From NCBI GenBank assembly GCA_024803745.1, contig JANJXV010000024.1:8836106-8900105 (forward strand): a stretch of 64,000 bases of DNA, written 5' to 3'. This DNA is from Megascapheus bottae. Taxonomy: Eukaryota > Chordata > Mammalia > Rodentia > Geomyidae. The first letter of the stretch is position 1. Each line of letters opens with the position of its first letter. Shown piece after piece: positions 12,014-25,700 of this stretch. The notes below the pieces were generated by a model. That model was not told the origin of the DNA, did not search any database, and worked only from the letters and a program-made list of their open reading frames with translations. A program made the position numbers and the translations under genes.

Positions 12014-15000
12014 CTAGAACAAAATTATTAAGACAAATAATTAGTACATTATACAGTGCTGGGTGCTGGTAGCTCACATCTGTAATCCCTGCTACTCAGG
12101 AGATTGAGATTTGAACAGAGTAATTCAAAGCAAACTTAGAAACAAAGACTAATCACTCAAGAGCTGTAATGTTTCTGAACTGTGGTTCAAGTGATTAGTG
12201 CCAGACTTTGAAAAGCTAAGGACAGAGCCTAAAGTCCTGAGTTTCAGTCCCAGGATTCCGTCAAGATATTCTGCTAGAGAACAAACAGACTGTTCTTAAG
12301 GGCAGCAATTTTATTAAACATACCATATAGCTCAATCAGCAAGTTACTTGATTAGCAGAGAAAATAGTAACAAAGACAGTCATAAAAAAATAAAAGAAAA
12401 AGAACTTCAAACAGTCAATTTTATTCTGGGTGTTAGTGGCTCATGCCTATCAGGAGGCTGAGATCTATGATTCAAATGGCAAACAAATCCAGAAAGACTC
12501 CAATTATTCAGGAGAAAGACAGCCCTGGAGATGCGGCTACATTAAGTGCCAGTCATGAACAAAAAACTGTAAAAACACCGGTCTAGGAGTTCAACATGGA
12601 GTCCAGACACACACATACACAACTCTGCATGCAAAATACCTGAAGAATGAATGGCTTTGCTCCTTTTTTGCATCACTTCCATCAGTGCACCCACAATTCC
12701 TGAAGTGGGTGCAGGTGTGGGAGGTGTAGACTCTTGGCCATCAGACACCTTGAACAAGAAATTAGCAAAGCTCAACTATAAATCCTCAGCAACGAGTCTT
12801 GTTATCAACATATGGTCTTAGAATCACATCTCAGAGAAAATTTAAAGGAGGAAAAGAAAATTTGCGAGCCAAATATGGGACTAAATTAAATGGAGAAATG
12901 GTTTTCTTTATTTCATAATATGTAAACCATCAGTACATTTGGCTGGGCACTGGTGGTTCATGTCTATAACCCTAGCTACTGAGGAGGCTGACATCTGAGG
13001 ATCGTGGTTCAAAGCCAGACTGAGCAGAGAAGTTCCTGAGACTCTTATCTCCAATTAATCACCAGAAGACCAAAAGTGGCACTGTGCCTCAAGTGGTAGA
13101 ACACTATCCTTGAGCTGAAGAGCTCAGGGACAGCATCCAGACCATGACCAAAAAAAAAAAAAAGAAAAAAAAAAGTCTTGAGAAATACTCTTATATCTGG
13201 ACTACTTCTACTCATTCTTAAAGTGTGAGATGATAAAACTTTAAAACTGCTTTATTGGGCCGGGAGTTTGGCCTAGTGGTCTAAGTGCTTGCCTAGCATG
13301 CATGAAGACCCAGGTTCGATTCCTTGGTACCACATACAAAGAAAAAAGCCGGAAGTGGTGCTGAGGCTCAAGTGGCAGAGCTCTAGCCTTGAGAAAGTCC
13401 AAGGACAGTGCTCAAGCCCTGAGCTCAAGCCCAGGACTGGCAAAAAACAAAAAAACAAAAAAACTGCTTTATTGCAGGAGATAATTTTATGAACCTAGGA
13501 TAATACTGTTACTCACACTGGTGGGAGTCATATTTAAGATAATCTAAGAACAAAGTATATTCTATGAGAAAACACAGCTTTACACCTTTGAGTAGTTGCA
13601 TATCATATAATATAAAATTATATTTAAGGGGCCAGGAGTTTGGCCCAGTGGTAGAGTGCTTGCCTAGCATGCATGAAGACCGGGGTTCGATTTCTCTGTC
13701 CCACATACATAGAAAAAAGCCAGAAGTGGTGCTGAGGCCCAAGTAGTAGAACGCTAGCCTTGAGAAACTCCAAGGACAGTGCTCAGACCCTGAGCTCAAG
13801 CCCTGGACTCGCAAAAAAAAAAAAAGAAAAAATTACATTTAAAATGTATACATTATATTTTCAAAAAAATCTTATTCATTTCTTATTTAACCAGCAAAAA
13901 TGCCTTATGGAGGGATGTTTCAAGTGGTAGAAACTAGTATAGCTAGTACAAGACCTTCAGTTTAAAACCCAGTAACAAAGAGAAAAATAATTCTATTAGA
14001 ACTCTGAATTTTCTGTGGAGTCTGGTTTTCACTACACTTAATTTCAGAACACAGAAACTTTGTAAATGCTCTAGACATTGATAGAGAAATATGGGCTACA
14101 CACCTATAAGCATTTATTTAAATTAAAAAGATATGAATGATGGCTCACTCCTATAATAACCAGCTACTTAGGAGGAATATGGTTTCAGGCCAGCACTGGC
14201 AAGACTCAGCAAGTAGTAAGATCCTAATTCAAAGGACAGGCCAGGTATGGTTGTACATCTCTATTTTAGCTACAGGAGAGGCACTGATAAGGGGATAACA
14301 GTCTAAGGCTGGACCAGAAAAAAGTGTTGGACTTCTCTGAAAATCAACAAAGTAAAAAAGGGCTCAAAGTATTATTCAAGTGGCAAAGTACCTGCTGACC
14401 ATGTACTATAAATAAGCACAGAATCCCAAACCCCAGTACCACCCCTAAAACAGACAAACAAAAACAGAGCCGGACACGGTGCCTCAGGCCTATAATCCTA
14501 GCTACTCAGGAGGCTGAGATCTGAGGATCAAGGTTCAAAGCCAGCCTGGCACAAAAGGACCCGAAACTCTCCAATTAACCCCTTGGCTCAAGGGTAGGGT
14601 GGCAGCCTTGAGCTGAAGAGCTCAGGGACAGTTACCAGGCCGAGCTGAAGCCCCATGACACCCCTCCCCACAAAACCTTAAAATTAAAAAAGGATCTAAA
14701 GTGAACAGGCGTCTTACTTACAGATTTCAGCTGAATGCCTTGCCGTATCTGGTCTAAAAGCGCGTCCCTTCCGGAGCAGGACACTGGCCGACTGTTCTGC
14801 TCCACTTTTTTCAGCTGAGCACCCTCTCTGATTTGATCGAGAAGAGCCGCTTTGTTTCCTGCAGGCGATGGAGCCTGGTGGTCCCCTTCGGAAGGGAGGC
14901 CAGGTGGAGGCGGTGGCCCGGGCGGGGGTGGAGGGGGAGGCGGCGGGGGTGGTGCCACGGAGGAGGCGGTGGACAGGGGTGGAGGGGGTGGTGGGGGCCC

Positions 15001-17622
15001 TGAAGGTGCTGAAGAAGGAAGAGCCGGGGGTGGAGGAGGATACATCCTGTTGGGTGGGGGTGGAGGGGCGCCCACGCCAGGCCTGGACGGGGGCGGCGGA
15101 GGGGGTGCAGCGGTGGGCGCTCTGGAAGGCGGTGGGGGCGGAGCACCTCTTCCCCGGGCGGGAGGAGGAGGAGGGCCGGAGCTGTGTGGAGGGGGAGGCG
15201 GTGGCGGTGGCCCCCCTCTGGATGGTGGTGGCGGCGGAGGCGCTGGGAACAAGAAACAAAACAGAGCGTACAGTAAAACAATTCACGTTCATATGTAGGA
15301 TACGAAAGTTTCACATTCACATTTTCATTTTACAGACATCTGAGCAGAGGGCATCTTAACCTTTTTCTTTGAAATATTCTTTTCTGCTGTCCGGGGCTTG
15401 AACGCAGGTCCTGGGCGCTGTCCCCGAGCTGCTTTGTACTCAAGGCTCGTGCTCTACCACGCCACTTGTGGCGTTTTCTGGGTGGTTTACTGGAGATAAA
15501 TGTCTCACGGGGTTTCCAGCACGAGCTGGCTTAGAATCACCATCCTCAGATCTCAGCCTCCAATAGCTAGCATTAGAGGCCGGAGCCACCAGTGCTTGGT
15601 GAAATAATCTGAAGATTACTTTTCTACTGTTCCTTGAAAAATATTAGTTGAAACAGTAGCATTTAATGTTTAGAAATCAGTAACATTTACTTTGCATCGT
15701 TTAAAAAGTGTTAGAATGAATGCCTTCACTCTTTAAACAATGAAGCACATTTATGCTTTCTTTCATAGTATCATTTCAGATTCTAATTTTACAGTGTCTT
15801 AAAACTTATTAGTAATGAACTAAAATTAGAATATAGTATTTTTTCATTTTAAGATATAAAATTTCATTATATAATTTATATGTGAATTTTTATTTTATGG
15901 TATTAAGGTAGGTTGGTTTATAGCACAATTGATCCATTAATTAGGAAATCTGAACTGATTACTATCAAATTATGAAATTTATAAACTGCTGAAGTTATTA
16001 ACAAAAAATAACTTTTATCCCAGTAGTATTTCAATTGAAAATATAATAAATTCAAAAGTACAGCAAAATGAAAATATATTAGAGGATACCATCTTTAAGT
16101 ACTAAATCGTATTTTATTGCCATGTATGGAGACATGATTTTATCAACTTCATTATTTCTCCATTCTTTCAAAGAATGACAGAAAAAGCTCTTTTAAGAGG
16201 GATTTTATTTTATTTATTTATTTTTGCATTTTTTTATTGTAATTAGTAAAAGGGTTACATGATATTTGCCAGATAGAAGGTGCATTAATTCACATACATT
16301 GATACCCTTTCACATGTCTTGGTACCCATTTCCCTCCCTCCCCCCATATCCCCCACCCTTAAGAGGGATTTTATAATCGGTAATAGCCTTTTGTGTCTAC
16401 AAATACGAAGTATAGTCTGATATTAAGAATTTTCCTAGTCACCTATTCAATTCTAAGTACCCACCTTAATCATAAACAGTAAGCTTAGGTGATCAGTCAT
16501 ACCCTCACTTCTAAAGTGAATATGTTACCTTCTGATTTCATTTGGGACAATCATGCGTACATTACAAAATTTATAATCAAATATAATCAGAAACATAGAT
16601 TGAAACATGAAGACCCAAACTTACATGGTTATTGTCTCCAGTCATATACACATTTCAAATTACTACTAATGTACAGCTGAAAGTAGCAGGTATGCCATTA
16701 CAGTGGGACATTCATGCTGAAAGTATACTATAGCTTTATCTGGGCATTATAGCTACAGTTCATTTGGTTTCGTTTTAAAGCTGCAGTCATACTTGTTAAA
16801 AGCATAGTCCTTTTCTAATATATTTTCAACCAAAGTGCAACTAAGGTAGGAAATGGTATAGGTGTATAGCACTATGCACATTACGAATACAAAAGTACAC
16901 CACAGTTTACATTTCAAATAGCAGTAATATTTATCTAGATTGGCATTTTTATGATACACAAATATGTTACTTGAAAAGATGACTCAGCAGACCAGGAGTG
17001 TGGCCTAGTGGTAGAGTGCTTGTCTAGCATGTCCAAAGCCTGGGATTCTATTCCTTGGTACCAAATACACAGAAAAGGCCAGAAGTGGTGCTGTAGCTCA
17101 AGTGGTAGAGCACTAGCCTTGGGCAGAGATGCTCAGAGAGTGCCTGGGTTTAAGCCCGGGGACTGGCAAAAAAAAAAAAAAAAAAGACTCATACTATTTT
17201 ATTACATATGATACTAAATAACCATGGTTTCAAGCTCTTTTGAACATGCATTCGATTTATATACTGAGATCCAGGTTCATTCATCAGAGACTAAAAATCA
17301 TTGCTCAAGAGCTCAGGGAGTCTTTAGTTATAAAGAACAAACTGGCATCTAGTGTTACCGCTGTACAAGCTCATCCTTTCTGTTTTCTTGAAATGTGACT
17401 ATGCTTTCTTTAAAAAACAAACAACTTGGGCCTGGAGCATAGGCTAGTGGTAGAGTGCTTGACTAGCATGCATGAAGCCCTGGGTCCGACTCCTTGGTAC
17501 CACATAGACAGAAAAGCTGGAAGTGGCACTGTGGCTCATATGGCAGGGTACTATTTTTGAACAAAAAAGTGTCAAGTGTCAAAGGGCAGGGTTCAGGCCC
17601 TGAGTTCAAGCCCCAGGACTGG

Positions 17623-17673
<51 letters not shown>

Positions 17674-20600
17674 GCACACAAACTCATTAACAATATACAG
17701 CTTTTATAGACTGTTTATCTCAACATAAAAAACAAAGTATGCAAAAAAGTTCTGTATCTCAAGGTAAAACAGCAAAATCATTATGACAAGAAAGGACAGA
17801 TGGCAGTTAGATTTACATGCACAAAAATATTTGTCAAGAGAGGACAAACCAGTATAAGAAGTTCTGATATAGATTTTCAAAACTCTGATACCATGAAAGA
17901 TCACAATTTTTAATCTTTAAAAAAATGGAATAAATGGGGACAATAAAACCACAAATGAAAACTTCCTATTATCAAAAAATTCAAGGAGGGGCTGGGAGTT
18001 TGGCCTAGTGGTTAAAGTGCTTGCCTACCATGCATGAAGACCCAGGTTCGATTCCTCGGTACCACGTACATAGAAAAAAAGCCGGAAGTGGTGCTGAGGC
18101 TCAAGTGGTAGAGCTCTAGCCTTGAGAAAGTCCAAGGACAGCGCTCAGGCCCTGAGCTCAAGCCCAGAACTGGCAAAAAAAAAAAAAAAAAAAAAAAATT
18201 CAAGGAAAAAATTTATATTAAAAAATCTCTTGTTGAGGCATACAAACAAAAAAGTTAATATATTTCAAAACAGCCAAGGATTAATCAACATTAATATTGA
18301 AGAGTCCTGGTAAGAATGCTAGGGCTGGTGGTACATATCTGTCATTTTAGCACTTGAGAGACAAAGGCAGGAAGATTACAAAATTTAGTTCAACTTGAGG
18401 TACATGGTCCAGGGTGAGCCTGGGCTTCACAGAGATCCCATCTCAAAAAATAACTTAAAACAAATAAATGGGTATTAAATAATTCCACAACAACTGATTT
18501 CATGTACTCTCATGAAGGTAAAAAAAAAACAAACAAAAAATGTAATACAAAGTTAAGATAATGGAAATACTGAGAAGCCGCTGAGTAAACATTTATAAAA
18601 CGGTGTGCTTCTGTTAATTCCCTTCTATTACCTAAGTGAATAAAAATGTAAAAATTCTGTACAGGTTATAGAAAAAAATGCCAAATATAAAAAGCAATCA
18701 CAAAATAGTAAGTATAATTAGTAGTAATAAAATAGGTTATTGCTGGCCAAGCAGTGTTTTTATATAAAAACAGAAAATTCTAATAGGTTTCTAGACAAAA
18801 TACTAAACTCTGAATCATGTAGAAATAATCTTTTAATTTTTAAGTGCATCTATATATCCTAACGATTAGAGATTAGAGAGTCAGAAAAGACATATTCTAC
18901 AATTTCTGAGAAATCAACACAGCACAGCATGCATCATTTAGAGCACATATTCAAGTAATATTCCATATACATACCACTCCAATGTGGTGGACCTACAGAA
19001 CACATTACTATGAGTCAATGAACTTTAATCAACTGTATGAACTAAGTAACAAATCTGGCTGTTTTATCAATCATGACTGCAGGCTTTATAAAATAAGTAT
19101 CAAGAGATTTATTAATTCAGTCATGTTTACAAAATACACTTTCAAGACAATTTCATTAGTTTCTTTTTTCATACTTTTGGATATTAAATTATATGCTCTA
19201 TCTACAAAAGATTTAGTAAATTATTCATCTGTCTTACATAAAACCACTTTTTGTTGTCTAACAAGTTCCACATTGAAATTCTGGTTACTGAATATATTTT
19301 GTTTTATATTCTGTTCTCAAAGTATGTTTTTCAATGTGTAAGATTTCTTGTTTCAGAGAATTTAAATTAAGAAAAAGCCTGCCTGAGTGTTTTTAAAACA
19401 TGTAAAGTAAGAAACAGTTTAATACATGCTCTTAAAAACCTAAACTAGTTGCTTTTCTCTGCTGGGTATAGCCTTTGAGAGAATGCAAAAGCACAGACTG
19501 TAATAATGTCACAAATTACTTACAGCTTATACATTTAAAGGCCCCAATCATCACTAGTATGGTGTGTACAGTGAGAATGGAGAAAATAAGCTCTGAAAAA
19601 CATTGTGTTCCTCCAAGACCATAATGGTCTTCCATTATCTAAGCATGCCAGGATGCATTAAAAAGAATGGCATTAAGTAGCGCGGGTGGTTCATGCCTGT
19701 CACATCTCAGGAGCCTGAGATGTGAGGATCATGGTTTGAAGCCAGGTTGGGCTGGAGAGACTGTGGAATCCTATTTCCAAAAAACTACCTAAAAACTTGT
19801 AGTGGAGCTGTGGCTCAAGTGGTAGAGCACTAGCCTTGAGCAAAAAAAATCTCAGGGAGTGCCTGGAGTTGCTGCTGAAGACAGGCTCAAAGAAAACAAA
19901 TAAACAAAAACCCAAAATGGAATAGTGCTATACTGTGCCCACAATGTGCTCTTTAAACCCCAGTTTGGAAATGTAGTATCATGCTAGTTTCAATGGAAGA
20001 AGCACTGTGTTTCCGCAACCATAATACGACCTTCCACTTGTTTATGTAGCTGTTTCCACAAGAGATTGTAAGACTTCTAAGAAGACAAACTTCTAAATAT
20101 TCTGAGACTAGTTCAGTAGTAATGTTTAAATATATAAATGATGAATCATAATCAAAGTGAGGTAAGCATCAGCAGGAAAAAACAAAACGGCAAATAAAAT
20201 ATAAACATTAAAATGACCAATTGGAGAACACATTGTCTGAAGATTGTCCTCTGTCTGTTATATTATAATAAGTATTTAAAAAGTGAGAAGAAAATTAGCC
20301 CCAAATGATCAAGCTATCAAAGTGATGACTTCCATTCTGAAAACATTTTTATTTGCATTGTGCTGTCATATTCATTAAGATATAACTTAAACGTGAGGTG
20401 CTTTGAGTGAAATTTCACATCTTAAAAGACTGAAATTTTTGTTCTTAATCAAAAGAAAATTTTAACTTTATTTTAAAGTTTGTATTTCAACAGCAGTAAA
20501 AGTTTACTCTTCTTAGAAGAGCTGGGATATTCTGCATGGATTTTCACCAACTTAATATGAAAAAAATTATAAAAGCAATAAATAAACATTGCCAAGTCTT

Positions 20601-22670
20601 AAAATTCTCACCAGGCGTGGTGGCTCATGCCTGTAATCGTAGCTACTCAAGAGGATGAGATCTGAGGATCAAAGTTCAAAGCCAACCCAGGCACAAAAAG
20701 GACCCAAAAAGGACAAGAGACTCTTATGTCCAATTAACCTCTAGAAAATGGGAAGTGGGGCTTGGCTCAAGAGTAGGGCAGTAGCCTTGAGCAGAAGAGC
20801 TCAGGGACAGTGCCACGGCCAAGTTCAAGCCCCATGACCCACAATACAAGATATAATATCCTGGGCCAAATTAGTTGTACATAACTTTAAGCATTTGGCA
20901 AATGGAGGGGTTCACATGAATGTATTCATATTTGCTATGAAACTCACTTCAGGAGCTCAGATGTATATGGATCAGTAGTATCACTTTGCTTACACAAAGC
21001 CCAAGGAGCCCAAGGAGCTCATCTCAGAATATTTGCAAGGAAAAATAAAGATATTCAAGTGACTAATTAGAATAAAAGTTACCTTGCCTTCGGAGTTCAT
21101 TTTTAACAGCTTCAACACCACCTGTTTTCTCAATAAAGTCATATATAACTTTTGATGTTTCTCTGTCTTTAAGTTGGGCCTCTGAGATCCCACACATATC
21201 GAAAAGATTCTTTAGTTCTGGATCCAAATTATTTAGCTACAATACATAAAAATAACTGGTAACTATAAAAAAAAACCCTACAATTTTAATCATGACAACA
21301 TTTATTATTCATGTATCCTTATGAAATGATTTTGTTTACAATTTTTAAAAAATGTTACAGTATTTAAATGGAAACCATAAACATTCCTATAAAAAACTTG
21401 AACAAACAAGAAGCAAAGAAGCTATTTTATTTCATATATTTACCTGTCATCAAATAGAGGGTATCTCATTTAGATTTTTATCAACCCATTTGTAACTTTT
21501 ATATACCTACCCTGTTAAGTAAGACTTGTTTCTTATCATGAATAACATACATGGAAAAACAATTTGGAACTGTGAAGAAAAGGACCTCCTAGGATCCCTC
21601 CTTGTCTAGTAGGTAACACAAAGTGGTATACAAGGTTCGAAGAATTATCTTTGTATTATATAATGAAAAGTTTTCCTGATACCCATCACAAATATTTTTC
21701 AAGTAGTTTCATCTATAAAATAACCAGCAAAAAACTGAACTTACCTGTATTCTCAAGTGGTAGGGTACGATCTGGGCAAGCAAGCTAAGAGAACTGGAGG
21801 CTCAAGCCCCAGTACAAAAAAACAAAAACAAAAAAAACCCAGCAAGGCTACTGAAATTCCAATTAATTTTTTTGCTTTAATATTTTTTCTGTTGTTTTGT
21901 TTAGCTTGCTCTAGTATTACAAAATATTTTTTTTTGGAGGTGGGGAGAGTAAGGGAATTGGTACCAGAGTTTGAACTTAAGGCCTTACGGGTTTTCAGCT
22001 TGTTTGCAAGCTGTGCCCTGCCTCCAGATAAGTTTTTATTGGTTATTTTGGAAGTAGAAATTCTGGACTCTTCTGCATGGGATGGCTTCAAACTATATTC
22101 CTCCAGATCTCAGTTTCCTAAGGATCTAGGATTAGAAGTGTGAGCCAATGGCACTTAGCCTAAAATAATGAATTATGAAAGTGCCAAAAAGAATAGGCAG
22201 AAAAACTCTAATTTATTACATACCTGAATATTCACAATTTGATCACACTATTTTCATATAATCTGAATGTACTCACTAAAGTTATAATTAACAAAAACAC
22301 ATTCTTAACTTTCAAAACAGTATTTAACTGAGATATATAGTTTAGAATTCAGAAACCTGGCTTTAAACAACAGTGAAGAGAGAATAATACTGTATTTACA
22401 AATGTTGGTAGTATATACACAAACATAAAGCATATTCAAATCAACAAAACAATAAAAAAATGATAATACAAACAAAAATTTACAGGAAAAGCAGATTATT
22501 CCTCCAAATTTGGTATTAATAAATAGGACATGAAAAGATACTTACATCAAAGCCTGTATTTGGATCCCAACCAACATGTCCAATGTGCCTAAAACAGGAA
22601 AATAAAACTTATATAGGGGTTTACAACCTAACAGTATGAAATCCCTGACATAACTGGTTTAAAAGAGATG

Positions 22671-22702
<32 letters not shown>

Positions 22703-25700
22703 TATACACATCACACATATGTACAAGAGTAAGCCTATTTAGATTTTAGCCCCACTCCTATTCTAACAGAATCTTAACATTTTTTTGTGCAACTTCTTTG
22801 AACAGCTAGTGCTTTAACTGTCAAAATTCCAATAAGAATTTCAGTAATACAAGAGGACAAAAATTATACATTAAATTAGTAAAATAATGCATCTGGAAAA
22901 TTAAAATACATATATATCACAGGCATCCCTTTACCTTTGCACAATGACAGTTTTACCTTTAGACAATACAATTTTCAAATACTACTTATAGGTCAAAGTG
23001 AGAAATCATCTTTATTCCACCAACTTGGAGATAAACAACTTTATTATCTCTTTTCTGATGGGAGAAAAAGTGAGTCATAAAATGCATAGAACAAATTGGG
23101 CATGGGAGCACAAGCTTATAATTCGAGCACTAGGAGGCTTGAGTAGTACAATCAAGGATTTGAGGCAGCATCTGGCTACATAGCCAGATTCAGTCTCAAA
23201 AAGATCAAAGATTCACAAAACATCTACTGAGAAGCAAACAAACAAAACAAAACTCCAACAAATTCTCTAGTTTTCCAAAAGTGATGAATATATATACTGC
23301 TACAAACTAAAACAAAAATTTCTAACAACTTAAAAAATGAGCAGAAATGCTAAACAAAAATGAAGGCCAGATATAGTGGTAAATGTAACCCTAGCTACTT
23401 GAGAGGGTCAAGAGATAAAAGCAACATGGGAAGTATAGTAAGCCATGTCCCGAAATAAAAGAACAAGAGAATTATCTTACTGAAAATTGCTTGGCGTGCC
23501 AATATCGGCCTTGGTTAATCTCTTCTTTTTAGCTTTCCCCTTCTTCTTTTCTTTGGTATGTGAGATGTTGTTGACTTGTGGGCCATAAAATCTATTTGTT
23601 GTTATTTCTGGATTTTTTATGTCAACTGTAGCCATGGGTAGATTGGGACCTATAATAAAAGAAAAAGAAATAAAGAAGATAGATCTACTTTGTTTCATTA
23701 ACTTTAACAAAAAAATCTAGTCATTTTTATTGTAATTGTATCAGTTTGTGAATGAAAAGTTACTTATAAAACTACTGTTACCATTTTTTCCAAAATGGAC
23801 AGACTTATGGCCAATCATATCTTCCTCTTAAGTACACATATAGAAGCATACAACTCAAACTTTAAAAGGTAAAAACAAATAAATAAAAACATCCAACTGA
23901 TGCAAAGATAATTGTAAATGTATCTCAAGCACCTTCAAATATTATCAGTAGCATCTTCAGGAGTGATTCTAAATGCTGTAGCACCCAGCTTGTTTTATAA
24001 TTCACAAAAATATTCTTGCTGCTAAAGCAGAGTCTGAATACAACATAAGCTTACAAATTGTACTAAGGCCAGTAAATGCTCCTTAAACATCCTATTTTAA
24101 CATACAAATTTGACAAGATCACCTTTCACCTCAAAGTTCTCTAAGATTATTCCATTAAGGACAAAACTTCAAATTATATAAAAATATAACTACACTTTAA
24201 AGACAGTTAGCACAGGAAGGCTGAGGAGACTGGCATGTGGATTTTGATCAGTTGGGTTCCCTATACCCAAACTTTATGCTAATGACTTGGTTTTATGCTC
24301 AACATCTGTGTTCCTTGTGGGAGTCTGGAATCATAGTTATGTGCTAGGCAGAAGATCCCTATGAAAATACTGGGTATGGATTTGTAAGGAAATGGAAAGA
24401 CTTAGAAAAAATCATATTAAGTGAAGTAAGCCGGATTCAAAGGAACATAGGCTCAATGGTCTCCCCCTCATTTGTCATAATCAGTAGAAACTTTGGGCTC
24501 TTCTAGCAGAGATTTACAGTAGAACAAAACCTAGATACATAAGGCCATATGGTATGACACTTAGTGAAAGGATCTCCAGGATATAGAAACAAAAGCCATA
24601 GAACGAGTGATAGCTGTCCTTAATGTACTATGTTATCTCTCATCTCATTTGCTGTCCCTTGGTTATCTCATATTGTTACAGTATTTCACCTTGTTATCTG
24701 ATATATTGTATATATGTGTATTTGGTTATTTGAAATTGGATAGGGAAGGGGCGGAAACAAGATGAGGGGTGGGGGTGGGGGAGGGAAATGGGGACCAAAA
24801 CATGAGAAAGGGTATCAATGTATGTGAAGTAATGCACCTTCTATCTGGTGAATATAATGTAACCCTTCTATTAATTACAATTAAAAATATATGGGAAAAA
24901 AAGGAAAATACTGGGTATGGAACTGCTACTGAACATGTGTAATACTGCCATACAGTTCATTAGCGGAGGAATGAAGTGTAATGGCCATAAGTTTGAAATG
25001 GTTCTAAAGCCTACTTATCAAAAGTGAGTGTAGAAAAAAGATGGTAATATTTATAAGGCACAGTCATCTTAAACTTAAAAGACAAAATTTGGTAACAGAG
25101 ACATAAGTCTTTTCTAGACATTTCATTTTATTCTCCTTATGACATTAAATTCATCCTGAGAACACCATCTAAGTAAATACATAACAGAGAGGGCTGCATT
25201 CCTCCTTTATCTAAAAATAGTCAAATGATAAAGTGAGAACAAATGTCTTAAAGGATTTTAAAATATTCTTGCAAAAGCAGATCTTTCTAGTTAATTTTAC
25301 ACCTAAAAGAACAACCTAAGTTTCCTTTTAATTTCCCAAGGTAACAGAGTTGACAAATAGGTGGCGAAGAGGCCTGTGATGGTGGTAACCAATGGAAGTA
25401 AAACAAACCACTGCAAACTAAAATGTGAAACTGACCAGTAAAGAAATTCAGGAGTTAGGAAGGAAGAAGAAAAAGTGAATTTCAGGAATAAATGTAACTT
25501 CTATGTAAAGTGTTATTAGTACTTATAATGTGAAAGTGTCTGAAAAATGTAAAATCTAAATGAGGAGCTGAGACAAAGAGTACCCCAATGAACACTGGGG
25601 ATATGGTAAAGATGTCTGCTACCATCTAGTGGTAATGTCCAACATGCTCAAAAATAATGGTCTCTTGAGCTAAGAGCTCCAGGACAGTGCCCAGGCCGAG

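Noticed and set aside
14632..15359. Several long open frames on both strands over exon 9, including a glycine-rich plus-strand frame
   Set aside because: They are shadows of the proline-coding repeat: GC-rich CCN runs read as glycine or arginine on other frames. Only the minus frame with two WH2 motifs is real.
18982..19341. A 119-codon plus-strand frame in intron 8
   Set aside because: No domain, atypical composition and no supporting signals; consistent with chance in AT-rich DNA.
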